A DNA stretch of 64,000 nt from Burkholderia sp. GAS332 (lineage in GTDB: Bacteria > Pseudomonadota > Gammaproteobacteria > Burkholderiales > Burkholderiaceae): NCBI GenBank assembly GCA_900142905.1, contig FSRV01000003.1:248001-312000 (forward strand), in the 5' to 3' direction. A model generated the notes under the pieces. The model was not told where the DNA came from. It saw nothing but the letters and a program-made list of their open reading frames with translations, and did no database searches. The translations under genes were made by a program, and so were the position numbers. Shown here in pieces: positions 11,041 to 19,117 of the stretch (position 1 is the stretch's first letter; each line of letters begins with the position of its first letter).

Positions 11041-11600
11041 GGGCAGAGCATCAACGCCACCGACGGAACCATCGCGAGCCCCCAAGGCACAAAGTCGGCG
11101 ACCAGCTACACCGTGACCGGTAGCAACGAAGCAGGCTCCGTCTTCGCGATCGTGACCATTACGGTGGTGCCTCCAGGCACCTTCGCGCTAACCGGGGCTC
11201 CATGATCAGCGTTCGCGCGCACGCCACCGCGACCTTGGTACCCGATGGCAGGATCCTCGTCGCGGTTGGCAGCAGCAACGTTGTTCTGGACGCGGCGGAG
11301 CTCTACGACCCTCGTGCCGATATGTGGGCCCAGACCGGCTCCATGAGCAGCGCTCGCTGTGCACATACCGCCGCCCTGCTGCTGGACGGACGGGTACGCG
11401 TCGCGGGAGGACGCAGCAGCGCTCCTCTCGCGAGTGCGGAACTCTACGATCCCGCCACTGGCACGTGGAGCGCAACCGGTTCCATGAGCCTCACTCGCTC
11501 CAGCCTCACCGCGACCGTGCTGCCGAATGGCCAGGTGCTTGACGCGAGTGGAAACGGCACCGGCGCTACGCTGAAGACTGCAGAAGGGTATGTTCCGTAA
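11041..11600 (+). pseudogene. Ig-like/kelch-repeat protein, C-terminal remnant
   Basis: From 11041 one plus frame reads an Ig-like strand pattern (TSYTVTGSNEAGSVFAIVTI). It is followed after a frameshift in GGGG (about 11197-11200) by three kelch-type units: HATATLVPDGRILV, AELYDPRADMWAQTGSM and AELYDPATGTWSATGSM. The C-terminus (LKTAEGYVP, then stop) looks natural, while the N-terminus is lost. Kelch proteins of this class are often large secreted or surface proteins. The gene fragment is flanked by a phage remnant and an IS5 remnant. Confidence 0.6.
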
Positions 11601-11649
11601 TGCGACAATCCGCTCAGCGACCGCTTTGTTCGAAACGGCACGAGTTTTC

Positions 11650-12400
11650 CGGCTGCCGACGCAACTACGCACTTTTAACTGAAACCGGTTTGCTGAGGGC
11701 ATTCTGCAGGTTCACGACGTTGGCGATGATCATGCCCGCATGTTGCCGTGATTCGGTTTTTTGCGTCTGCAGACACGTGACGCTGCATCGTTTGATGCGC
11801 GAGATCTGCGCTTCGACCCGCGCGCAGGCCATAGCGTATTTTCTGTGGAAGCCTGGATGCCTTTGTCCTGGATGTATTTGACTGGCTGCTCATGCCAGTG
11901 GGTATCTTCGTCGCCATGCGCGATGGCGTGAGCCGGCAACGCAATGACGGGCGTCACGCCCGCGCGTGAAAGCGCTTCCAGTGCGCCCGATGCTGTCGTA
12001 CGCGCCGTCGGCAATCAGCCGATTCACTGGCCAGACCGGCATCCATTCTTTCGCTGTCCGACACTTTTGTGATGGTGATGCCGATCGCTTAGCCGTGAAC
12101 GAGCCGTCTGGCCAGCGGATCACAGCGCTGGGTGACGCGCACGTCCAGCGCGGCGCAACGGTCGCACAGTTGGCCACCGGGATGTCCAGCCCCAAATGCG
12201 AACCCGGTCATCTTGCATGCAGCCAGTGATCTGCCGCATGCCCCATCCGAACAGCCCGTAGAATATGTAGATCAATTTGATGTAACCACTCGTATAGGTC
12301 GGCTCGCGCCCCGACACCCCGTGCGTATGGGCCCTCGCGTTGATGAACTGCGGCTCTAGCTCGCTGCTGGCGAAAATACAGGCTGATCATGCCGCGCGCC
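11650..12400 (-). mobile_element. IS5-family (IS903-group-like) transposase remnant (copy B)
   Basis: The minus strand, in changing frames, gives GREPTYTSGYIKLIYIFYGL, FGWGMRQITGCMQ, GLDIPVANCATVAPRW, then DSERMDAG, RLIADGAYD and ENTLWPA, with a C-terminus near GMIIANVVNLQNAL. This order matches IS5-family DDE transposases. At least four frameshifts and a lost start make it inactive. Its 3' end matches copy A at 5860-6080. Confidence 0.6.
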
Positions 12401-13068
12401 GACGCGGCTCGCCCCGATTCTGGCGGACTTTGAATCGCATCATCTCAGCCGGTTTTATGGTTTCCCGTTTCTACCCCCAGCCGCCACGACTTCCCAACAC
12501 CCCTTTCCGAATAAAGCCCATCCACGCAGAGCGTCGCGGTCGAAGTACAGTAAGAGAAATGTGAGCGCGCACAGCCCAGCCACGAATTAACGAGACTGCA
12601 GCAGCACGCGATGCGGCGGATTGGTGGGCGGCGTGAACAACATCCGGGCGCGTGTCGGCCAATACGGCGGACGAATGCGCCGCGGCAGGCGAAAACGACC
12701 AGCCAGATTGCGGCGCCGGGTCGGCGCGCGAATCTCCTCAATGAATTGCGCACACTGGGATCTGTTGGGTGGGCTGTAATGGCATTTCTACCGCGATATC
12801 GGGTGCGGCTGAGGGGTCTTTGGGATTCGACAACTAAAGCACAACAGTTGCATCGCACGATCAATGTAGTCAATGCATGACGCTTCGGTGGGATAGTGCG
12901 ATTGGACATCCGGGCGCCTGATACGCACCAGGGCTTACGCGTCAAGGTTTTCCGGACGGTGCCGTGTGCGAAATTCCGAATCCTGAAGAAACGCTTATCG
13001 AACGCTACACGGAATGACCTATCCTGATGTCAGGAGGCTTATCGACTGATCGTTGGAGGAAAGGCAAG
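12401..13068. other. no convincing gene upstream of the Tim44-like gene
   Basis: Overlapping frames on the minus strand (12445-12945) and plus strand (12611-12880) are Arg- and Cys-rich and lack motifs. They look like off-frame reading of decayed DNA, possibly the outer end of IS copy B. The last 50 bases carry the GGAGGAAAGG ribosome site of the next gene. Confidence 0.35.
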
Positions 13069-14049
13069 ATGTCTGACTCGCGCTCGTTATTCGCCAAAAA
13101 GTCATTCAGGTCAATGGGGGTAAGAATTGGGTTCGTTGCGATAATCGGCCTGATCGCGGCCCTCACACTGACCTCCCTCGACACCGAAGCTCAGCGTCGC
13201 ATGGGCGGCGGACGGAGCATTGGCCGGCAGTCTCAATCTGCGCAAAGTCAGTCCACCGCCCCCGCGCAACAGCCGCCCCAGACGCAGCGCGCGCAGCCTG
13301 CTCCGGCACCGGCACCGGCACCGGCACCGTCGCGTTCGCGCTGGCTCGGCCCGATCGCCGGGTTGGCGGCAGGGTTGGGCATCGCCGCCCTGCTGTCACA
13401 TCTCGGTCTTGGGGAGGGGCTCGCCGGCGCTTTGTCAAACGGAATAGTAATTGCGCTGATCGCGATAGTCGCCATCTGGCTGATTCGGAAGTTTCTCGCA
13501 CACCGCCGCAGTCAGCATATGTCGGCACCCGGCGCGACCGCCCAGTCGTCCATAAGCGATGAAGGCTTCGCCACCGGTTCCGCGCAAGACCCGCGCTACC
13601 CCATGTCGCCGTCGGGTCCCACTCTCGGCTCGCCGCGTGATGCGTCGTCACCGCCGGACGTGCCAGGGGTGCCTTCTGACTTTGATTCCGAAGCATTCCT
13701 GCGCGCCGCCAAGGTCTGCTTCGTGCGCCTTCAGGCGGCCTGGGATGAGGGCAACATCGCTGACATTCGCGAATTCACGACACCGGAAATGTTCGCCGAG
13801 GTTAAGCTGGACCTCGACGCGCGAGGGGCCGAGCGCAGTCAGACTGATGTAGTTCAGCTGGACGCCGATCTGCTCAACGTGGAGCACCGTGGCGATCAAT
13901 ATTTCGCAAGCGTCCGCTTCCGCGGCTTGATCAGTGAAACGGCCGGAGCCGCTGCCGAGCCGTTCGTCGAAATCTGGAACATGTCGAGGTCGACGCCTAC
14001 GCAGCATGGCTGGTTGCTCGCAGGTATCCAGCAAATCACTGCGGACTGA
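13069..14049 (+). CDS. Tim44-like domain membrane protein
   Basis: Start ATG 13069, chosen for the strong GGAGGAAAGG site 5 bases upstream; the frame is open from 13027. The 326-aa product has an N-terminal hydrophobic segment (residues about 15-35) and a Gln/Ala/Pro-rich linker with an APAPAPAPAP run (DNA repeat of CCGGCA). Two close hydrophobic segments (about 95-112 and 124-140) follow. The C-terminal half, from about residue 215, reads FLRAAKVCFVRLQAAWDEGN, DIREFTTPEMFAEV and GWLLAGIQQI, the pattern of the bacterial Tim44-like domain. Such proteins are widespread in beta-proteobacteria; their function is not established. The gene is complete and looks native. Confidence 0.85.
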   Translation: MSDSRSLFAKKSFRSMGVRIGFVAIIGLIAALTLTSLDTEAQRRMGGGRSIGRQSQSAQSQSTAPAQQPPQTQRAQPAPAPAPAPAPSRSRWLGPIAGLAAGLGIAALLSHLGLGEGLAGALSNGIVIALIAIVAIWLIRKFLAHRRSQHMSAPGATAQSSISDEGFATGSAQDPRYPMSPSGPTLGSPRDASSPPDVPGVPSDFDSEAFLRAAKVCFVRLQAAWDEGNIADIREFTTPEMFAEVKLDLDARGAERSQTDVVQLDADLLNVEHRGDQYFASVRFRGLISETAGAAAEPFVEIWNMSRSTPTQHGWLLAGIQQITAD

Positions 14050-14513
14050 ACAACCTTCGTATATGCGCAGATCGGCGACAGGCGACAGGCGTCAGCGCGG
14101 CGGGTGCAACTTGCGACGCAAGCATACGACGGACAGGATGACAGCGTTGCGGACCGACGGTGGATAAGCACTGGTCACCTTGCTGGGTACCTTGCAGGAG
14201 GTCTTAGTTCAAGTGCAGATTTGATCCAGAATACTCTGGCCCATCGGAGAGTAAGCACGCTATTCAGCAGAATCAACTATGGATGTTTACTAAATCCATG
14301 TCAACCGATTGTCTGGTCATGCGCAGCCCCTTAATCAGGGGATCGGTTCATGGTCAAGATGGACGACCCGACACGCATATGTGTACGTGCTGCCAGGACA
14401 GAATGCCGCTATTGCGTGTCCTGTCTGCCGCCGGATGCGGCACGACTCGCCCATGCTGTCCGATCCCATTGGGCCATGGGTCGGGTAGCGTCGGCGGCCA
14501 GGCTGCGGATGTA
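14050..14513. other. no gene recognised
   Basis: Contains overlapping plus and minus frames (for example 14335-14742 minus) with no motif. The right part adjoins the truncated end of the ISAs1-like remnant and probably includes sequence that joined when the element lost its 3' end. Confidence 0.35.
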
Positions 14514-15215
14514 TTAACGCCGTTCGGTCGAGGCGGCTCCGGCGATTTCGCGCGTCGCCTCGACCATGACTACCGAACGCAGTCCCGGCCCGCGCTCCAG
14601 TGCGGCAAAGATGCCACGCACCAGGCGCGCAAGCACCCGTTGGTTGTCCTTGACTGCCAGCACGTACTCGACCTGCGACTGGATGACCGTTTCCGCAATG
14701 CGCCGCTGACAGCCCAGCGCATCGATCGTCACGACCGCGCAATTGAGCAGCAGTGCGTCAAGCAACTCTGGAATCGCCCTGATCTCGTTGCTTTTGCTTG
14801 CCATGCACACCTGTCCCAGCACTACGTCTAGACCACCGCCCAAACCACCGCTATAGGCCGACACCAGGTGCAGCGCCCGCTGGTCGCCGCGATGGGAGCC
14901 ACCGCCTGATTAGCCGGCGCCGGGGCACAGATGCGCAGTCCAGCGTATGAAACAGGCTTCAAACTGTTGCGCATCGAGCGCGGCAAACACGCGCCCAAAC
15001 GTGTCGTGCGATGCAATGCCGTTGACCAGCGGCGGGTAGCGCCGCAGCCAGTCCAGCTTCGCCCATGTCTGGATTGCCAGCCAGCTATCGGCGCCCGACA
15101 GAATTGCACACAGCGCCACCACCAGCACCTCCGTCAGATCATGAGCTGGCGTGCGGCTGCGCGGATCGCGTAAATCGTCAAACGCCTCTTCAATACTCAG
15201 TACGTCTTCCCGCAT
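14514..15215 (-). mobile_element. ISAs1-family transposase remnant, 3' truncated
   Basis: From ATG 15215 the product reads SIEEAFDDLRDPRSRTPAHD, LTEVLVVALCAILSGADSW, ASHDTFGRVFAALD and FIRWTAHL, the N-terminal domain of ISAs1-family (H-repeat) transposases. A deletion near 14870-14925 removes the expected IDGKTxRGS catalytic segment and shifts the frame. The next frame continues ALHLVSAYS, SNEIRAIPELLDAL, VVTIDALGCQ, VEYVLAVKDNQ and VMVEATREI. The C-terminal third is missing. A related C-terminal third occurs separately at 56765-57180. Confidence 0.8.
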
Positions 15216-15409
15216 CGCTTTTCCCCAGCTACAAAAGCCAGAGTAAACGCGCCTTCAACCGGCCTTACAACAATTCCGCCACCATCGGTAACGTTTCATG
15301 CGATTGCCCTAGCGTTCACTAGCGACAGAAAACAAAATCAGATTTGTCTCATAGACGCACCTCAGGTTATGAGGATAACTTATCGGGCAAACATGAGGAG
15401 AGTACACCA

Positions 15410-15799
15410 TTGACAGAATTTCGTGAGATAACCGACGAGGAATGGAAACTCATTGAGCCTCTGTTTCCTGAACTTCATGGGCGTAAGGCGGGACGCGGGC
15501 GTCCCCCGACTGATACACGGGCCGTGTTTAACGCCGTGGTATGGATGATGTTTGCCCCGTCGGGCTGGGGTACGCTGCCGGACAGGTTTCCGTCTCATCA
15601 GACATGTTACCGACGTTTCAGGACATGGCTCGAAGCGGGTGTGATGACGCGCATCGTTTGTGCGCTACCGTACCCGACCGGCAGCATCCTTGATCAACGG
15701 ATCGCATGGCGAACGGGTGTGCGGCCGTCGCGTATGCGCCCACACGGAAATACGATCCGTACGGCCAATGATGTGCTGCCCGTCAACGAGGCGGCATGA
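15410..15799 (+). mobile_element. DUF4096 / IS5-type transposase N-terminal fragment
   Basis: Start TTG 15410, with AGGAG 10 bases upstream; the frame is open to 15344. ITDEEWKLIEPLFPEL, GRPPTDTRAVFNAVVWMM, GWGTLPDRFPSHQTCYRRF and WLEAGVMTRI form the DUF4096 helix-turn-helix domain found at the N-terminus of IS402-like transposases. After about residue 85 the sequence no longer resembles a transposase and stops at 15799, so the DDE domain is lost. It sits directly upstream of a bcpA 5' remnant. Confidence 0.7.
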
Positions 15800-15869
15800 C
15801 GCAGTCGGGTGAAGACAACCCGGAACGTCTTTTCCGGGCTGCGAATTCAATAAGTTGTAGATAAAAGAA

Positions 15870-15975
15870 GTGAACAATCGCACTTACCGGCTAGTGTTCA
15901 GCCGGCTTCGGAACATGCCCGCCGCTGTCGAGGAGACCGCCAGCGCGACCGGTAAAAACAGTGGTGAAACCACGA
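15870..15975 (+). pseudogene. bcpA/fhaB-type 5' remnant (ESPR signal region only)
   Basis: From GTG 15870 the product begins NNRTYRLVFSRLRNM, then AAVEETASATGK. This is the extended signal peptide region of the haemagglutinin-like exoproteins and nearly identical to the start of bcpA at 30185 (NKLTYRLVFSRLRNM). After about residue 36 the similarity ends and the frame runs on to 16259 without motif. It lies on the opposite strand to the main bcpA, evidence of a second bcpA copy that was broken and inverted or partly deleted. Confidence 0.75.
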
Positions 15976-16243
15976 GTCTAGAAAAAACAAAAAACTTGTC
16001 CATGAACAAATTGTTCGCTACTGCCATAACCCCTCCGAGTTGCCGCCTCCCCCACGTAGAGGGCCAAGCGCTTTTTCATTCATGGTGCAATCCCCCAAAG
16101 CCCCTGCCGAGTCAGGTCATATATAACCCGCCTCATAGGTATTCGTTGGATTTTCAACGATTCCCGGATGCAAGTCGAACGCCCACTTCTGGCTGCACTG
16201 AGATCAACGATCTGACATCGTCTGTCCGACCAGGTCCTACTTT

Positions 16244-16696
16244 CTACACATTCAACTGACTATCCGGCAACGGTGATGGCGCGCCCGAATGGACAAACTG
16301 GCACAGCCGATCCCACGATTCGATATAACGATATTTCGGCACACTGCCAAGCACCTCGTCGTAACGTGATGCCACCTGTCCGACAGTGACGGATTGCTCC
16401 GCCTACACCTGCCAGTCATGCCCCTGTGCGGCAGCGGAGATACTGCTGTCCAGCACAGTCTCCGCTTCGCGAAAAAGCAGGAGGTCTGCTTCCGGGCAAG
16501 CGGTTCCGAGCATGAAGTACGTCATATAGAGCATCCGCAGCAGACTCGCCATCGTCTCTGCACTCCCGTGCCCGGATCGGAAGACGGCTAGAGCAAGATG
16601 ACCTTCCAGAGAAAGATCGCGCATGACACTGGCTGGCAGCGGCAACAGCATCTCCTTCGTGCGCGGTATTCGTGTAGCGCCTTTTTTTCGTGTCAT
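16244..16696 (-). pseudogene. conserved hypothetical protein interrupted by one stop codon
   Basis: ATG 16696 opens TRKKGATRIPRTKEMLLPLP and runs 97 codons to a TAG at 16403-16405. Reading through it in the same frame gives sensible protein (AEQSVTVGQVASRYDEVLG, VPKYRYIESWDRLCQF) to a stop at 16244. This overall form (basic start, helical middle, C-terminus ending in SPLP) is shared by small hypothetical proteins of Burkholderia as I recall them. One C-to-T change in a CAG codon would explain the stop. Function unknown. Confidence 0.55.
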
Positions 16697-16742
16697 GGTG
16701 TCGGATGGAACGCCACGTTGGCAAAATCAGCTATCAGGTTCT

Positions 16743-17240
16743 TCAGAACTGTGCGGTCAACTGGAAACCGAGCGTGACACGCGCGATCGGAAAACCCGAC
16801 GGCTTGTAGATGGGCGTACCAGCAAAGAGGTCATAGGCGAGCGCGCCCGCCAGTTGTGTTCTGGCGAGAAATGCCGCGTTCGGCCCGAACACATGCCCGT
16901 AGTCAATGTCCGAGTAGAGTGACTGGCAGGTTGATCCGATTGGCAACTGAAGCTCGTTGCGCCAGAAAAACCGCGCTCGGCGGCAAGCATCGTTTCACCC
17001 TCGAAGCCGCGCACCGTGTAGCGGCTGCCAATCGTCAGGTCATCAATGTAGTTGAGCGTGTTGTTAGTGAACTGGCCGTGAACCGTCGTGACGTACCGCA
17101 GAGACTGGCTCGTGATCTGGAACGGCACCGACAGGTTCGCGTCGAGCACGGCCATGTGAAAACGGTACGTCGGGCCGCCTGACGTATCGGGCATCGCCCC
17201 GAGGCCGCCGATAGCCTGGCGGTCGCCAAGCATACCGTCG
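16743..17240 (-). pseudogene. bcpB/TpsB transporter 3' remnant
   Basis: The minus strand gives YRFHMAVLDANLSVPFQI, GQFTNNTLNYIDDL and SRYTVRGFEGETMLAAERGF. After a frameshift near 16960 it continues SLYSDIDYGHVFGPNAAFL, PIYKPSGFPIARV and ends FQLTAQF. It is nearly the same as the last 190 residues of bcpB at 19118, with a short internal deletion after TQLAG. The 5' part is replaced by unrelated DNA next to the O-antigen-ligase-like gene. Confidence 0.85.
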
Positions 17241-17282
17241 AATTGCGCCGCGCGAAGCGAGTTGCTTGCGCGGTGGATCGCC

Positions 17283-18623
17283 TCAAGGTCTGCAAAGCGG
17301 TGTGCCGACAACAGACGAACGCGTGGCACCATCTTTCTCTTCGATTCGATTTACGCAAGGGGGCTCGACGATGCGGGTCGGTGCGAGCAGAATGCCGCAC
17401 AGAAAAACCAGCATATGGCCTTCCGGAAAATCGAGCAAAAGCGAATTGGCTAGGCAAGCGATTCCAAAAGCCACTGCATAGCCAGCCGAGAATGCTCCTT
17501 CGAGGTTTCGCAAATCGCAACTTTGCCTCCATATTTGCCATATGAGCACAAGAAAAATCGCGAGTCCAGCTATGCCCAATTGGTCGGTGATCATAAAATA
17601 TTCACTGTGTGGATTCGACGACTGCATTCCTTGTGCCCCCTGCTGTCCCGACGCCTGCTCTCGAAACAGCGCGCCAACACTTCCCACGCCGGCTCCAAAT
17701 ATAGGGCGTTGCGAAATCATAAAAAGTGAACGCCGGTAGAATTCGAGACGTAATCCTGCTGACGTAGGTTCATTGTGCTTTTCGTAATCGCGAATTTCAT
17801 TACCGACTTCTGCTAGACGCGACGTTTTGTCATGTGCGACATATGCAACCGCCAGGCCGCCGACGACCGCCGCGAGACCGAGTACCAAAATCGCATTGCC
17901 GAATTGAAGACGCTGCCCTCGCAGGATTGCCTGCCAGCTCCACAACATTAACAAAGGAGGCAACACTACCTGACCCGTCCTCCCTTCCTGCATGACCAAC
18001 AGTGAGGCGAGTGCCAAGACAGTTATCGCCGCGCTCGATACCCGGACGCCTAAACTAACGTTCAATTTTTTTCCGGAGTGCCGGCCCCACGCCAAAGTAA
18101 GAGCCATATACGCAAGCAGCGCAGTGAAGAGTCCTTGCGTTATGTGGTGTTTGAACACCCAGCTTGATCTCATTGGATCGGGTGCATACAACGGGCCGAT
18201 TTGCGTCAGGCCAAGCCAATTGCTACAAGACAATATCAATACAAAAGTGAGCGAAATGTAAAGCGCGACGATAGCCAATCGACGCCATGCTGGTTCATTG
18301 AACAGGATGAGTAGAAACGGGAAGTACATGAGCTTTCGGTACTTGGCCAATATCGATATCGATTCGCCGATCGGGGCGACATCCCACAGCAGGCTTATGC
18401 ACAAGAGAAGGAATAATGCTGAAGCAGCGACGGCAACACGGTTATGCCGTATTGCGCCGACCGATGTCCAAAATTGCTGGCAAGTTAGCATGATCAGCAC
18501 CATTGTTGGCGCCAGAATATTCACAGCGGCAGTCGAAATCGGTATGGCAAATAGTGTGCAGATTGCACACCAGCGTGCGAATGCCCATCGAGTTGGCGTG
18601 AAAGGCGGAAACAATGTTGTCAT
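17283..18623 (-). CDS. O-antigen ligase / Wzy-C superfamily membrane protein
   Basis: 446 codons from ATG 18623. The product has many hydrophobic segments across residues about 15-420. A loop with the family pattern (RLEFYRRSLFMISQRPIFG, GVGSVGALF and NPHSEYFMITDQLGIAGL) precedes the last spans. This loop is characteristic of the O-antigen ligase superfamily (WaaL, Wzy and PglL-type O-oligosaccharyltransferases). Members transfer glycans to lipid A core, polymerise O-units or glycosylate proteins; the sequence does not decide between them. No other glycan gene is nearby. It lies between bcpB and a bcpB 3' remnant, on the same strand, and its last 15 or so residues run into that junction. AT-rich compared with bcpB. 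Confidence 0.75.
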   Translation of the reverse strand: MTTLFPPFTPTRWAFARWCAICTLFAIPISTAAVNILAPTMVLIMLTCQQFWTSVGAIRHNRVAVAASALFLLLCISLLWDVAPIGESISILAKYRKLMYFPFLLILFNEPAWRRLAIVALYISLTFVLILSCSNWLGLTQIGPLYAPDPMRSSWVFKHHITQGLFTALLAYMALTLAWGRHSGKKLNVSLGVRVSSAAITVLALASLLVMQEGRTGQVVLPPLLMLWSWQAILRGQRLQFGNAILVLGLAAVVGGLAVAYVAHDKTSRLAEVGNEIRDYEKHNEPTSAGLRLEFYRRSLFMISQRPIFGAGVGSVGALFREQASGQQGAQGMQSSNPHSEYFMITDQLGIAGLAIFLVLIWQIWRQSCDLRNLEGAFSAGYAVAFGIACLANSLLLDFPEGHMLVFLCGILLAPTRIVEPPCVNRIEEKDGATRSSVVGTPLCRP

Positions 18624-18758
18624 GCTTAATAGATTTCAGCGGAGGTGTTTTGATGGTGGCTCGTCGCGCCATGCCTTGCATCGGAAAAAGCAGGTAAAAC
18701 CGTACAGCTTGAATCCTGTACATGCTGACAGGAAGCACCCCTATCCAGATCGCTAACA

Positions 18759-19073
18759 CTATCCATGGCGTTTTTCTTCCTCGCGCGAAAATTTCCTCAC
18801 CAGAAAGCCTAGCTGCCTCGGCAACAACTGGATAATCAGCTTTTCGAGTCGTGATAGCTCTGTCCACCTCTGATACTTCGTCGATATGCCATATGGACGG
18901 TTCACAGTCAATTCCAGCACATATGTTCCGTCCGGATCTTCATATAAAGTGTATTGTCCGTCGACCTTTTTAAGCACTGCGAACCCAAGTGGACAAACAT
19001 TTCGGTCTTCTGGCAATTCCTCGATATCGCCGGAAGAATGCACATCCTGCGGCTTATCTATGTCGATCAGCAT
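18759..19073 (-). CDS. small acidic-to-basic protein downstream of bcpB, possible orphan immunity protein
   Basis: 104 codons from ATG 19073, 45 bases after the bcpB stop and on the same strand. The first 25 residues are acidic (MLIDIDKPQDVHSSGDIEEL). The middle looks like beta strands (GQYTLYEDPDGTYVLELTV) and the end is helical and basic. An overlapping frame continues with a strongly hydrophobic stretch (WIVLAIWIGVLP, then FYLLFPMQG) up to the next gene, so a frameshift near 18780 may have cut off a membrane tail. No family recognised. Its place after bcpB would fit an accessory or orphan immunity gene. Confidence 0.5.
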   Translation of the reverse strand: MLIDIDKPQDVHSSGDIEELPEDRNVCPLGFAVLKKVDGQYTLYEDPDGTYVLELTVNRPYGISTKYQRWTELSRLEKLIIQLLPRQLGFLVRKFSREEEKRHG

Positions 19074-19117
19074 AGCTTATCCTTAATATTTCCCGTCGTC
19101 TCGACCAGCTGTCTCAT

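Noticed and set aside
13300..13330. CCGGCA tandem repeat as a phase-variation tract
   Set aside because: It is a hexanucleotide coding for Ala-Pro, so changes in copy number keep the frame; it is a flexible linker of the Tim44-like protein.
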